Assembly (NCBI RefSeq): GCF_001021165.1
Contig: NZ_AZAY01000005.1
Span: forward strand, 1 to 64,000
Length of the DNA stretch: 64,000 nucleotides
From: Marinitoga sp. 1197
Lineage (GTDB): Bacteria; Thermotogota; Thermotogae; Petrotogales; Petrotogaceae
Reading direction: 5' to 3'
Below the pieces are notes generated by a model, which was given only the letters and a program-made list of their open reading frames with translations, was not told where the DNA came from and did no database searches. Each line of letters begins with the position of its first letter. The stretch's first letter is position 1. Made by a program: the position numbers and the translations under genes. Positions 48,917-58,900 of the stretch are shown here, in pieces.

Positions 48917-49291
48917 ATGGGATTTTTTATTGATAACGAAAAAACAGAAAAAATATATTTCGATGAGAAGTTAAATATTTCAAATAAAAAAACTAATTTT
49001 TGGGTTGAAATTAAATCAGAACCTAATTTTTATTTGATAGAAGAGATAAAAAAGTCTATAAAACCAAAGACTATTAAAATGAACGCAGCAACAAATGAAA
49101 TTGAATTAGATACAGAAAAAATGGGAGAAATACCTTTAGAATTATTAATAAAATTAATTGTAAATTGGAGTGAAGACGAAAAACCAACGTTGCAAGTTTT
49201 AAGAACAAAAACACATCCGAAATTTTTACAAAATCTTTGGAATAAACTATTAGAATTGTATGAGGTAGGTAACGATGCTTTTAGAACTTGA
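48917..49291 (+). CDS. Tail assembly chaperone 1
   Basis: 124 aa, starting at 48917 after GGAGG. Small acidic protein with a beta start and helical end, located between tube and tape measure, as for lambda gpG. It overlaps the next gene by 17 bp. Confidence 0.65.
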   Translation: MGFFIDNEKTEKIYFDEKLNISNKKTNFWVEIKSEPNFYLIEEIKKSIKPKTIKMNAATNEIELDTEKMGEIPLELLIKLIVNWSEDEKPTLQVLRTKTHPKFLQNLWNKLLELYEVGNDAFRT

Positions 49292-49763
49292 TGATAATTT
49301 AATTTTTTTTAAAGAAGATACAATCAGAACAATTGATTTAAGAAGGCAGGGTAAAGATGTTGAAACCCTGCCTTTTTTAATTTATTCCTGGACATTTGAC
49401 AAAGAATTGAATTTGAAAAATATTTTGCAACTAAAACCGTGGATACTAAAAAAAATCTTAAATAAAGCAATTGAAGGATATTTAACAATAACTAATATAA
49501 ATGATAAACAATTAGAATTGTTTATAAAATCGACTTTTATATCAGATAAGATAATATTTACAGGGTTCAAAGAAAAAGAAATAGAACATTTAAAACAATG
49601 TTTAATTGCAAAAAATAACATTTTTGATCATAGAGGGAATATTATAAATTATCCCGAAGCTGGAGGATATCTTGATCAAAATGCTAAATATATGTATTTT
49701 CTTAATATATATAGAAAGGTTTTAATTGGAAAAATTAATGAAGAAAATAATAAAAGGCGGTGA
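49275..49763 (+). CDS. Tail assembly chaperone 2 (gpT-like position)
   Basis: 162 aa, helical. Own ribosome site GAGGTAGG before ATG at 49275. In lambda this part is made by -1 frameshifting; here independent initiation seems used, since no slippery heptamer is found in the overlap. The run of eight T at about 49303 lies inside this gene only. Confidence 0.6.
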   Translation: MLLELDDNLIFFKEDTIRTIDLRRQGKDVETLPFLIYSWTFDKELNLKNILQLKPWILKKILNKAIEGYLTITNINDKQLELFIKSTFISDKIIFTGFKEKEIEHLKQCLIAKNNIFDHRGNIINYPEAGGYLDQNAKYMYFLNIYRKVLIGKINEENNKRR

Positions 49764-49768
49764 TAAAT

Positions 49769-52700
49769 GTGGCTAATACCGCGGAATTAAGCATATTATT
49801 ACAAGCTAAAGATTATGCTTCTAAAGCCTTAAACTCAGTTACAGGAGCAATGAATAAATTAGAAAATGCGACTCAAAAAGCTGGTAGAAGTTTTCAACAA
49901 TTTAGAAACTCAATGAATGAAATAACCAAATATGCAAAATATGCTTTAGGAGCAATAACTGCAACAGGTACAGCAATAGTTGCTTTTGGAAAAGATACAG
50001 AAAAGGCTATGGCAAACGCTTCTACAATGTTTGGAGTAGCGGGAAAAGTATTTGAAGAGCAACTTGGAAATAAAGTGGCTAAAATATCAAAAAAATATGG
50101 AATATCTTTAAAAAATATGTGGGATGCTACATATACATTAGGAAGTGCAGGGGTAGCACTAAAAGATGTTCCTATAGTATTAGAACAAGTTGCTAAAGCT
50201 TCAGTTGCAGGTGGAGCGGATATAAATATAGCCTTTGAAGGTGCAATAAAGCAAATAAAAGGTTTTGGTCTTTCAATGCAAGATTTAGAAAAAGTTTTTG
50301 CAGTGCAATTTCAGGCAGTGAAATATGGACTTTTAAATTATGAACAATTAGCACAATATATACCTGAAATTTCTGCTTCTGCAAGAAGTTTAGGTGAAAA
50401 TTGGAAAACAGCAACAGCAACATTTGCAACTTTGACAAAATATATGCCGGATGCATCTCAGGCAGCTAATGCATTACAAAATGCTTATGATGAATTGACA
50501 CAAAAATCAGATCAATTAACAAAAGCAGGAATAAAACTTTATAAAGATGGTAAATTTATAGGTTTTGTAAATGTTATAGAACAATTACACAATCAATTGA
50601 GAGGAAAAACAAATAAAGAAGTAGCTGAATTCATAAATCAATTACAACTTTCAGATACAGCAAGACAGGCGATTGTAAATCTTGTTAATAATTTTGATGA
50701 TTTAAAGAATATAACAAACTCGGTTACAGATGATGTTTCCGCATTGAATGAAATGTATATAAAACAAACATCTACTTTGGAATTTCAGTTAAGGAAATTA
50801 TTTGTAGTATTAGATAATCTAAAACAGAGCATATATAATGCATTTAAAGGAACGTTAATACAATGGATCCAGAAAACAATTATATGGTTTCAAGGATTAA
50901 ACAGATGGATCAGTGAAAATAAGGACAAATTTGTTAAACTTATAAGTGCAATAACAAGATTATTAGTAGCAGTCGTAATATTCAATATGATAATCAACGT
51001 CATGAGTAAATTAGGAAGTATTATAAGTTCTCTTTCTAATCCTTTTACGTGGCTTCTAATCGCATTTGGTACTTGGTTTGCTAATTTAGAAAAAGCAGAA
51101 AGGATGAAAGTTTTACAAACAATATTCAAGGCGTTTGGTGATATGGTCAATTGGATTGGTGAACAATTTAAGAAAATTAAAGAATCAGGATTTATAAATT
51201 GGTTTTTAGGACTTTTCAAAGAAATAGGAAAAAGAACATTTGATATAACGATAAATCTTGTAAAGGGTGGTGCAGAAAAATTATGGGATTGGTTTAAAAC
51301 AGGAGTAAGACAAATTGGCATTTTTGCAATAAATGCGGGTTTTGCACTTTGGAGTTGGTTTAAGGAAAAAACACAAGAAATTTTAATTAACGTAAAACAA
51401 GGAGTAATAAAACTTTGGAGCTGGTTTGTAGATAAAATTCAAACAATAAAAGTTTTTTTAATTTCTGGAACAATAAATTTGTGGGACTGGTTCGTCAATG
51501 CGATAAAAATAATAAAATTGAATGTTTTACAAGGCACTTTAAAACTTTGGGATTGGTTTTATGAAACATATAAAAACATAAAAATAAATTTAATTTCTGG
51601 TGCAATAAAGCTTTGGGGCTGGTTTTTAGAAGGTACAAAACAAATAAAAGTAGTTCTTCAAAATACAACTCAAAAAATAGCTTGGGCTGGAGAACAAGTA
51701 ATGAAAATAACGTTAGAATACATACAAAACACAGCCAATATAGCAAAATGGATATTAAACGGCATGAAAGAAGTTGTTTTATATTTTATAGCAAATATTG
51801 GTAATTTGCCGAAATGGATTTTAGAAAATGCTTTAAATATCACACTAGCATTTATTTTAATTTATAAAAACATGTATGATTGGATAACTAAAAACACAAA
51901 ACAAATACTTTTAGAAATAAATTTTGCATTTGCAAAAAATTCAATGAAAATTTGGAATTTCTTCCAAGATTTGATTAAAAACGCTTGGAAAAAGACAATA
52001 AAATTCACAATAGATTTAATAAAAGGGAAAAATGAATTGGAAGAAAAACCGGTAAACCCCGAAGCTGATAAAACAATGAAAGAAAATCCTTATATAATAA
52101 CAGGAGATACAACAGCTAATTTAACTAATTCTGCTAATTTAACAACAACATTAAAAGGAGATATACCTTTATCTACAACTCAATACGCATTAAGAATGGC
52201 AGGCGTTTTTGGTAGTATAGGAGCAGGTGTTTTAACATCAACAACTCTTTCAGGAGTTTTCTTAGAACAAGCATTGAAATATGCGCTTGTAGGAGCTGGT
52301 TTTGCAACAGGTGGATATACAGGTAGTGGAGGGAAATATGATGTTGCAGGAGTAGTTCATAAAGGAGAGTATGTAATTCCAGCTTGGATGGTAAAAGAAC
52401 ATCCTGAATTAGTTGCATTACTTGAAAAGAAAAGAAAAGGATATGCAGAAGGTGGAGCTGTAGATGCAATAGTAAAATACTTCTCCGGAACAGGAAATAC
52501 AAATATAAGCGGTGATATAACCATTACAAAAGATACAGTACTTGAACTCTTAAATTATGTTGTTAATTTTAAAGAGAGTGCAGAGAGTGAATCAGAAACA
52601 ATAAAACAAGCTTTAGATAGCATATTCAATACTGAACAAAAGCAAGAAGAAAAACAAAAAACATTAATACAAATTTTAAACGAAAATCTACAATTATTTC

Positions 52701-53680
52701 AATCTTTATATCCTGAAACAAAAGCCTATTATGATTTTGAGAAAAAACAAGCAGGAAACTTATTCCAAATATTCAAAGGCGGATTTGATATATTAACAGG
52801 AAGTATAAGGAATATAGGTAGTTTAGTTGCTGATGGAATCGCAAAAACTCCATGGGCACAAAGTATTGCAAACTGGACAAAAAAACAGGTAAATTCTGCA
52901 GGACAAGCTATTGGCGGTGCTATGTCTGGAGCTGGTAATGCATTAGGAAATCTCGACAGTCAAATAAGTTTAGGTTCTGTTTTTGATCCAATATTGAATG
53001 GTTTAAAAGGAATTTTCAGCGGTATAACAGGATTATTTGGGCAAATGTTCGGACCTATAGTTCAATCACTTATGAGTCTCGGAAATGTTGTTGCTATTCT
53101 TAACCCTATTAATACAATAATTGAAGCATTAATGGCGGTATTAGGTCCATTAATAAATGGAGCATTACAACCGTTTGTAAATATCCTTAAAGCTTTCGGG
53201 CAGATGTTAGGAACATTGCTCGTGCCGTTACTTAATCCGTTATTCGCCGGTCTTCAAGCATTTGGAGCAATTTTGACATGGATATATAACGCAGTGCTCG
53301 TTCCTATCGGAAGAGGATTTTATATAATTTTCGCTTCAATAGCAAATGCATTTAATTGGGTGTATAATGTCATTTCTGAAGGTTTAAAATGGTTTGGAAT
53401 AAATATTGGTAAAAGAACAGTAAAAACCTTTGAAAATATAGTAAAAGAAGCAAATGAAAAAATAGCAAAAGTAGATATGAATGTGGATCAGAATGTAGAG
53501 AATTCTTACCAAAGTCAATATACTTCAACGGTTCAAAGAAGCGGTCCGGAAACAGTTAATATTTATATGACTTTAAACGCAGATGAAAGTTTTATTTTAG
53601 ATGGAAAACAAACTTTTAAAGAGTTTTTGACAATAACTATGCAAGAATTAATAGACGAAGGACAAATTAAGTTTGCATAA
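49769..53680 (+). CDS. Tape measure protein
   Basis: 1303 aa, starting with GTG after GGCGGTG. N-terminus: SILLQAKDYASKALNSVTGA and the TP901-type core (AMANASTMFGVAGKVFEEQL, ISASARSLGENWKTATATFA). Then hydrophobic membrane-like stretches. Residues about 505-630 hold six exact 22-residue units with LW-x-WF. Next comes a Gly-rich, peptidoglycan-independent region (GVVHKGEYVIPAWMVKEHPE, a common tape measure motif), more hydrophobic helices, and a C-terminus ending EGQIKFA. It sets tail length and leads DNA into the cell. A fragment of a relative is at 2068-2216. Confidence 0.9.
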   Translation: MANTAELSILLQAKDYASKALNSVTGAMNKLENATQKAGRSFQQFRNSMNEITKYAKYALGAITATGTAIVAFGKDTEKAMANASTMFGVAGKVFEEQLGNKVAKISKKYGISLKNMWDATYTLGSAGVALKDVPIVLEQVAKASVAGGADINIAFEGAIKQIKGFGLSMQDLEKVFAVQFQAVKYGLLNYEQLAQYIPEISASARSLGENWKTATATFATLTKYMPDASQAANALQNAYDELTQKSDQLTKAGIKLYKDGKFIGFVNVIEQLHNQLRGKTNKEVAEFINQLQLSDTARQAIVNLVNNFDDLKNITNSVTDDVSALNEMYIKQTSTLEFQLRKLFVVLDNLKQSIYNAFKGTLIQWIQKTIIWFQGLNRWISENKDKFVKLISAITRLLVAVVIFNMIINVMSKLGSIISSLSNPFTWLLIAFGTWFANLEKAERMKVLQTIFKAFGDMVNWIGEQFKKIKESGFINWFLGLFKEIGKRTFDITINLVKGGAEKLWDWFKTGVRQIGIFAINAGFALWSWFKEKTQEILINVKQGVIKLWSWFVDKIQTIKVFLISGTINLWDWFVNAIKIIKLNVLQGTLKLWDWFYETYKNIKINLISGAIKLWGWFLEGTKQIKVVLQNTTQKIAWAGEQVMKITLEYIQNTANIAKWILNGMKEVVLYFIANIGNLPKWILENALNITLAFILIYKNMYDWITKNTKQILLEINFAFAKNSMKIWNFFQDLIKNAWKKTIKFTIDLIKGKNELEEKPVNPEADKTMKENPYIITGDTTANLTNSANLTTTLKGDIPLSTTQYALRMAGVFGSIGAGVLTSTTLSGVFLEQALKYALVGAGFATGGYTGSGGKYDVAGVVHKGEYVIPAWMVKEHPELVALLEKKRKGYAEGGAVDAIVKYFSGTGNTNISGDITITKDTVLELLNYVVNFKESAESESETIKQALDSIFNTEQKQEEKQKTLIQILNENLQLFQSLYPETKAYYDFEKKQAGNLFQIFKGGFDILTGSIRNIGSLVADGIAKTPWAQSIANWTKKQVNSAGQAIGGAMSGAGNALGNLDSQISLGSVFDPILNGLKGIFSGITGLFGQMFGPIVQSLMSLGNVVAILNPINTIIEALMAVLGPLINGALQPFVNILKAFGQMLGTLLVPLLNPLFAGLQAFGAILTWIYNAVLVPIGRGFYIIFASIANAFNWVYNVISEGLKWFGINIGKRTVKTFENIVKEANEKIAKVDMNVDQNVENSYQSQYTSTVQRSGPETVNIYMTLNADESFILDGKQTFKEFLTITMQELIDEGQIKFA

Positions 53681-53682
53681 AA

Positions 53683-53722
53683 AATCCCTTCTTTTGCGGT
53701 ATAATTATCGCAAGGAGGGATT
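53683..53722 (+). terminator. Hairpin between tape measure and HEPN genes
   Basis: AAAATCCCT...AGGGATTTT outer stem enclosing TTGCG...CGCAA; the loop contains TATAAT and the 3' arm contains the ribosome site of the next gene. It may end tail transcripts and hide that ribosome site. Confidence 0.45.
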
Positions 53723-53724
53723 TT

Positions 53725-54327
53725 ATGAAAAATTATTATATTAATAATAATGAATATGAATATGTTTTTTATAGTAAGTTTGAATTAAATACACTTATTT
53801 CAGCAATAATCACTCAGTATAACCAAGCTGCTTATTCATTGGAAATGTATTGGTTAGTAAAAGAAAAAATTAATGAACGCGAATATTCTTACTTACGTCA
53901 ATATTCTATCCCTTTTTATTATGCGGAGAATTATTTTGTTAAATTAGACATGTGTGTGAAAATAACAGATGAAATAAGAAAGTATACTAACAAAAAAAGT
54001 AATATAAAAAATTTTTTAAAAAGAATTAATAAAATATTTCCTAATTTGAAATATGTTAGGAACTCTATTGCGCATTATGAGGCTAGAATACAAAATAAAG
54101 GGCCGTATGACAAAAAGGCAATAAATGATGATACTAATGTGATAATAGGTAATATAATTGATGATAAATATCAAACAGAAATATATGTGGAAAAAAATAT
54201 TAAATTTAAAGCAAATCATAAAAAGAAAAAAGTATATGAAAAGAAAAGAATTACAATTGAGCTAACTCCAATAAAATTGGGAGAGTTTAAAGAACAGTTA
54301 TTAAAGTTATTGAAGAATTTAGAATAA
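53725..54327 (+). CDS. HEPN-like protein, putative RNase cargo gene
   Basis: 200 aa. An N-terminal helical bundle resembling HEPN/Abi-type domains. Residues around 111-119 read YVRNSIAHYE, the R-x4-H motif that forms the RNase site in HEPN toxins. The C-terminal third is basic with a KKKKVYEKKR stretch. It interrupts the tail operon between tape measure and tail tip genes and is followed by a GGAGCC-type terminator, so it is cargo. Abortive infection or an RNase toxin role is inferred from the motif. Confidence 0.55.
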   Translation: MKNYYINNNEYEYVFYSKFELNTLISAIITQYNQAAYSLEMYWLVKEKINEREYSYLRQYSIPFYYAENYFVKLDMCVKITDEIRKYTNKKSNIKNFLKRINKIFPNLKYVRNSIAHYEARIQNKGPYDKKAINDDTNVIIGNIIDDKYQTEIYVEKNIKFKANHKKKKVYEKKRITIELTPIKLGEFKEQLLKLLKNLE

Positions 54328-54330
54328 AGA

Positions 54331-54355
54331 AGAGCCTTAATCGGCTCTTTTTTTA
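54331..54355 (+). terminator. Terminator after the HEPN gene
   Basis: AGAGCC-TTAATC-GGCTCT plus T run; nearly identical to 37939-37967. Confidence 0.85.
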
Positions 54356-54376
54356 TTTAATTATGGAGGTGAAAAT

Positions 54377-54721
54377 ATGGTAAAAAGTGAAATAAAACCA
54401 AGTGAAATACAGATTATAAACGTTATGGATGATGTTAGGAAAGGAAAAGTGAAAGTGAAATATGTATTCAATTACAATATTACAGAAGTGCAGGAGGAAG
54501 TAACAGAATTTGACCCAGACGGCAATGAAATACAAGTAACAAAAATAATGTATGAATACGAACAATTTGTATTTGAAAGCGAATTTGATTTGTTGTTTAA
54601 AAATATAATACCGCAGATTTTAAAGACTATGTATGAAGAAAAGAAAATGGAAATATTGAATAATATTGCTTTAGCGAATACAGAATTACCAAAGGAAATA
54701 AGTATTGGTGGTGATGCATAA
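54377..54721 (+). CDS. Tail-region protein of unknown role
   Basis: 114 aa, acidic: KPSEIQIINVMDDV, then strands (KVKVKYVFNYNITEVQEEVT) and a helical end. GGAGGTG precedes the ATG. Overlaps the LamG gene by one base (ATAATGG). A relic of a homologue is at 2997-3090, so the gene is part of the shared tail module. Confidence 0.6.
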   Translation: MVKSEIKPSEIQIINVMDDVRKGKVKVKYVFNYNITEVQEEVTEFDPDGNEIQVTKIMYEYEQFVFESEFDLLFKNIIPQILKTMYEEKKMEILNNIALANTELPKEISIGGDA

Positions 54722-55899
54722 TGGCACTTGTAAAAACAGACTATGGATTAATATATAACGATGATGGCTCACTTTGCGTAACAGTTAGAGACGATGATAT
54801 ACCTTTTGAAGGTGTAAAAAGTTTTGCAGTAGAAGAAGGGACGACGAATTTGATTACTGGGGATAGTGCAACGTTTGCAACAAGTATTGGCAGTTGGGTT
54901 GAATCTGATGCAAATTTAACTATAACTTGGGAAAATATCTATAATGAATTTTTAAAACAAAATGGAGTAATGCGTTATCGAAAAACAGATTCAAATAATG
55001 CAAGTTGCCGTATTAATATAACCGATTCTACCTTAACAACCTATTCGGGAAGTATATATATAAAACTAATTTCAGGTAACATAAATGCAATAAGACCTGC
55101 AGGAGTTTTTTATTATTCTGATAATACTTGGACTGATTATTCATGGGTAGATGCAAATGGAAGTTATAAAAGGATAATTGATATGGGTAATGGAATATAT
55201 CGAATTGAAGTAAATAATATGAAATATGACCAAACAAAAATTGACGCTGGATTAACTATTAGTAAATTTCAAATACGAATCACATCGCCAGATTTAGTTG
55301 ATTTTTACGTCTTAGCAGCCCAATGGGAGCAAAAACCCTTCGCAACCTCGTTCGTGGATGGGACGAGAGCAGATGGGAATTTGCAACTCCCTTGGACTAT
55401 GGATGGATATAATTTTGTAATTAATTTATTTGCAAAAGATTTATTTTCATCGACTAATACAAATACACATATTTTTAATTTAGGAACAACAGGATTAACA
55501 GATGTATATGATGGAAGATTAATCTTAAGACAAAATAATTCTTTGTTTCAACTGTATATCGACCCTGCAGATGGAAGCGCATCTGTATCAAGTAATACGT
55601 CAGTTGCATCAAATGACGGAAAATATCATATGCTAACTGTATTAGTAGAAGCAACGCAAGCAAGATTATACATTGATGGTATTTACAAAACAACATTAAC
55701 GTATGATTTCACTAAAGAAAATTTCGATAAATTGGTATTAGGCTCTAATATTAGTTTCAGTCCTGTAACTGCTTATGGTTTAATCTCCAACCTCTACATC
55801 GGCAACTACGACCCTAACATCTGGACTGATGCATTCATTCAAGAATTATATAATGCGAAACGTCCTTTCTCAGTCCCAGCAAAATTACCTATAATCTAA
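54721..55899 (+). CDS. LamG/concanavalin-like tail protein, probable receptor binder
   Basis: 392 aa, beta-rich throughout. N-terminal part (EGVKSFAVEEGTTNLITGDS, a common start in phage receptor-binding modules) is followed by strands. The C-terminal 170 residues form a LamG-like jelly roll: DGRLILRQNNSLFQLYIDPA, KYHMLTVLVEATQARLYIDG, FDKLVLGSNI, LISNLYIGNYDP. Such domains bind carbohydrates, so it is a candidate host-recognition protein. A GGGAGT...ACTCCC hairpin follows. Confidence 0.72.
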   Translation: MALVKTDYGLIYNDDGSLCVTVRDDDIPFEGVKSFAVEEGTTNLITGDSATFATSIGSWVESDANLTITWENIYNEFLKQNGVMRYRKTDSNNASCRINITDSTLTTYSGSIYIKLISGNINAIRPAGVFYYSDNTWTDYSWVDANGSYKRIIDMGNGIYRIEVNNMKYDQTKIDAGLTISKFQIRITSPDLVDFYVLAAQWEQKPFATSFVDGTRADGNLQLPWTMDGYNFVINLFAKDLFSSTNTNTHIFNLGTTGLTDVYDGRLILRQNNSLFQLYIDPADGSASVSSNTSVASNDGKYHMLTVLVEATQARLYIDGIYKTTLTYDFTKENFDKLVLGSNISFSPVTAYGLISNLYIGNYDPNIWTDAFIQELYNAKRPFSVPAKLPII

Positions 55900-55939
55900 T
55901 TTCTGGGAGTTTTTACTCCCTTTCAAGTGAGGTGAAAAA

Positions 55940-58900
55940 ATGTTTGAAGCACTTAATATAGATACAAATTTTCTAAATTACTACAGACACAAAACAAAAT
56001 ATAAAAAAATATTGTTTTACGCAAAAATTGACGGTGTGAATTGGTATGATTTGAGCGATTACGTACAAAGAGTTAAAACAAATAATAAAATACAATTACT
56101 TAATAATGCGGTAATAGATACAGCAACAATAACGGTAAAAAATGAGAATAACGCTTTTACTTCTACGCAATACAATGATGTGTTTGACCCAACAGTTGGA
56201 AAAATTAACGGGACAATAAACGATGGCTATCTTAACAAAGTATGGGAAGTTAAAATATTAGTTGAAGTAACTGACGGAATAAATACAATTCAAATACCAG
56301 TTTTTCACGGTTGGAAAACACAAAGAGCTATAAAAGAAAAGCATAAAAAAGCGGAAATAGAATTAAAGGATATATTATGGATAACAACACAAAAAAAATT
56401 GGAATACCCATTATTATATACCCAAATGACACCAAATGCTATAATTTCGGATTTGCTTAATAGATGTGGATTAGATGCTAATTATCAAGATTTACAAAAC
56501 TTAACGACTGTATTCGATGTATTTATTGCTGATAAAGATAGAACGTATTGGCAAGTAATTCAAAAAATAGTAGAAGCAACGGCGGGGAGAATAAGCACAA
56601 CGCCAGACGGAAAAGTAATATATAGAACAAGAATTGAAAACTTTATTGAGCCAAGTCCTGTTATAACAATTAATCAGGAAGATTTCAAAAATTATAATCT
56701 TTCAAATCAAAAAAAATATAACAGAATAAAATTAGAAAGTGAAGGTTTTGAAATAGGAGCAATAACCGAAGCGGTAATTGATACAGACTTGCAAGGAGAT
56801 AATGCGATAATTGCAGCAACAAAACAAGGAAGATTTGAGCTTGAATATACGAGCGATTATATCAAAAACCCTGATACAACAGTATTTTTGACAGTTTATC
56901 AAGGAGAAACGTTAACTTCAGATAATGAAGCTTTCACAGCTGGAAGTGACAATGGATTAATTAGATTAGATGAATTAACCGCATATCCAGACAAGTTAAT
57001 CTTAAAAATCACAAATTTATCTTCGACTGTAGCTTATACGATTAAACATGTCAAATTCAATGCGATACCAATCAAAAAAATAAGCTTAAATAATGTAATA
57101 AGACCAAATTTGACAAACGAACCGGATTCTGAAATAGGCTTAAAATCTCATTATTCATCAGAGGCAATGCTTTCAAATGTCGCTGATGTAGTAGAAGATA
57201 ATTTAAGTAAAGAAATTAATTTTAATCTACAGATGAATGAATTTTATCCGGATATTTATGCTGGAAATTTGGTAAATTTAAGCATATCGGCAAAAGGTAT
57301 TTCAAGTGGAATTTTCATTATCGATAAAGTAGAGCATTCACTTATAGCAAACAAATTCGAAACAAAGTTAAACCTTGTAGAATGGAAAAATATAAACTTT
57401 GATATATCAAACAAAGAAATAACACAACAAATAGTTTCAAAAGAAATACAAAAACCTAATGTTGTAAAGACTGTAGAAGAAATTTCTGGGGCAGTTCAAG
57501 AGCTTCAAACACAAACGCAAGAGGTAGATGACAGAACGAACTTTTTAGATAGAGCAGAACCTTCAGCACCCGCTAATCTCACATTAACAACGATAAATGA
57601 AAATGGATTAAGTTTTGTAAAAGCATCTTGGGATGCAAATACAGAAACGGATCTTATAGGTTATGAACTTGCTTGGAGCTATGACGGTATTGATTGGAAT
57701 TATATCAAAACATCAGAAACTCTTGTGAAGTTTGAAGTAGCAGGTAATAAAACAGTTTATGCAAAAGTTAGAGCATTAGACGCAGAAGGCAAAAAATCGG
57801 TATGGAGTGCAGTGCAACAAATAACAAGCGCAAAAGATGAAATACCACCAGCAATACCAACATTAATCTCTGTAGAAAGTTTGTATGCTGCAGCAATAGT
57901 GAAGTTGCAAGAGCCACAAGAGGAAGATTTTTCGCATTTTCTTGTTATTGACGGGACAAATTCTTTCAGAAGTGAAACAACAAATATTAGAATTGAAATG
58001 AATCCGAACACAACGAAAACAATTCAAATACAAGCGGTTGATTTTTCAGGAAATTCATCTAATTCATTGCAAGTAGAAGTTGCATCAAAGTCTTTTAGTG
58101 AATCAGAGCAAGAATTTTCTACTTTACAAACAGATGTTCAAAATATAAATGATGATGTAAATTTAATACAAAAAATGTCAAGTATAAAAATACCAGACGG
58201 AGCGATTGCGTATTTTCCGTGGAGCTTGTTTGATGTAGTAAATAAAATTAAACCAGTTGGATATGATGTTGAACTTAGAGATTATGAATCATTAAACGAA
58301 GAAACTACAACCGTTATTCAAAGAGTAGATACAAACGAAGGGAATATTACCAATTTAGTAGCGAAGACTGGAATAAATGATTTAGGAGACACAGAGACTT
58401 TGTATTCAAAAACAACACAAAATGCTGACAATATTACAAATATTGTAGCAAAACTCTCAAGCAACCCAGACGACCCTTTGCAGTATTCAGCAATAAAACA
58501 AAATGCTGATAGCATTACAAATGTTGTTGCGAAATTAAATAGTGCGCCAGATGACCCGACGCAGTATTCTGCGATAAAACAAAATGCGTCTCAAATTTCA
58601 TCAACAGTTGCAGAAGTCTCTTCAATTGATGCTGATTTAGCGGATTTGAATGTAGCATCGAATCGTTGGAGTACGTTTCAGCAATTAGTAAATGAAATAA
58701 ATTTAAGAGTTGTAGCAAAAGATGAAAATGGAACACTTCAAGCAACAGAACTTTCTATTCAAAACGGCAAAATAGTTATAGATGCAAATCAATTTGTCGT
58801 GCATGGAGATGCAACAATTGACGGAACAATATCAGGAAGCAAATTAATTGCAGGAAGTATTACAGCAGATAAATTAATAATGCAACCAGCTTTCGGACTT

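Noticed and set aside
49240-49310. A lambda-type -1 frameshift joining the two tail chaperone genes
   Set aside because: No slippery heptamer occurs in the 17-bp overlap, and the second gene has its own ribosome site; the T run lies beyond the first gene's stop.
57757-58745. Minus-strand frames inside the J-like tail gene
   Set aside because: They mirror the FN3 and repeat regions of the plus-strand gene and lack ribosome sites.
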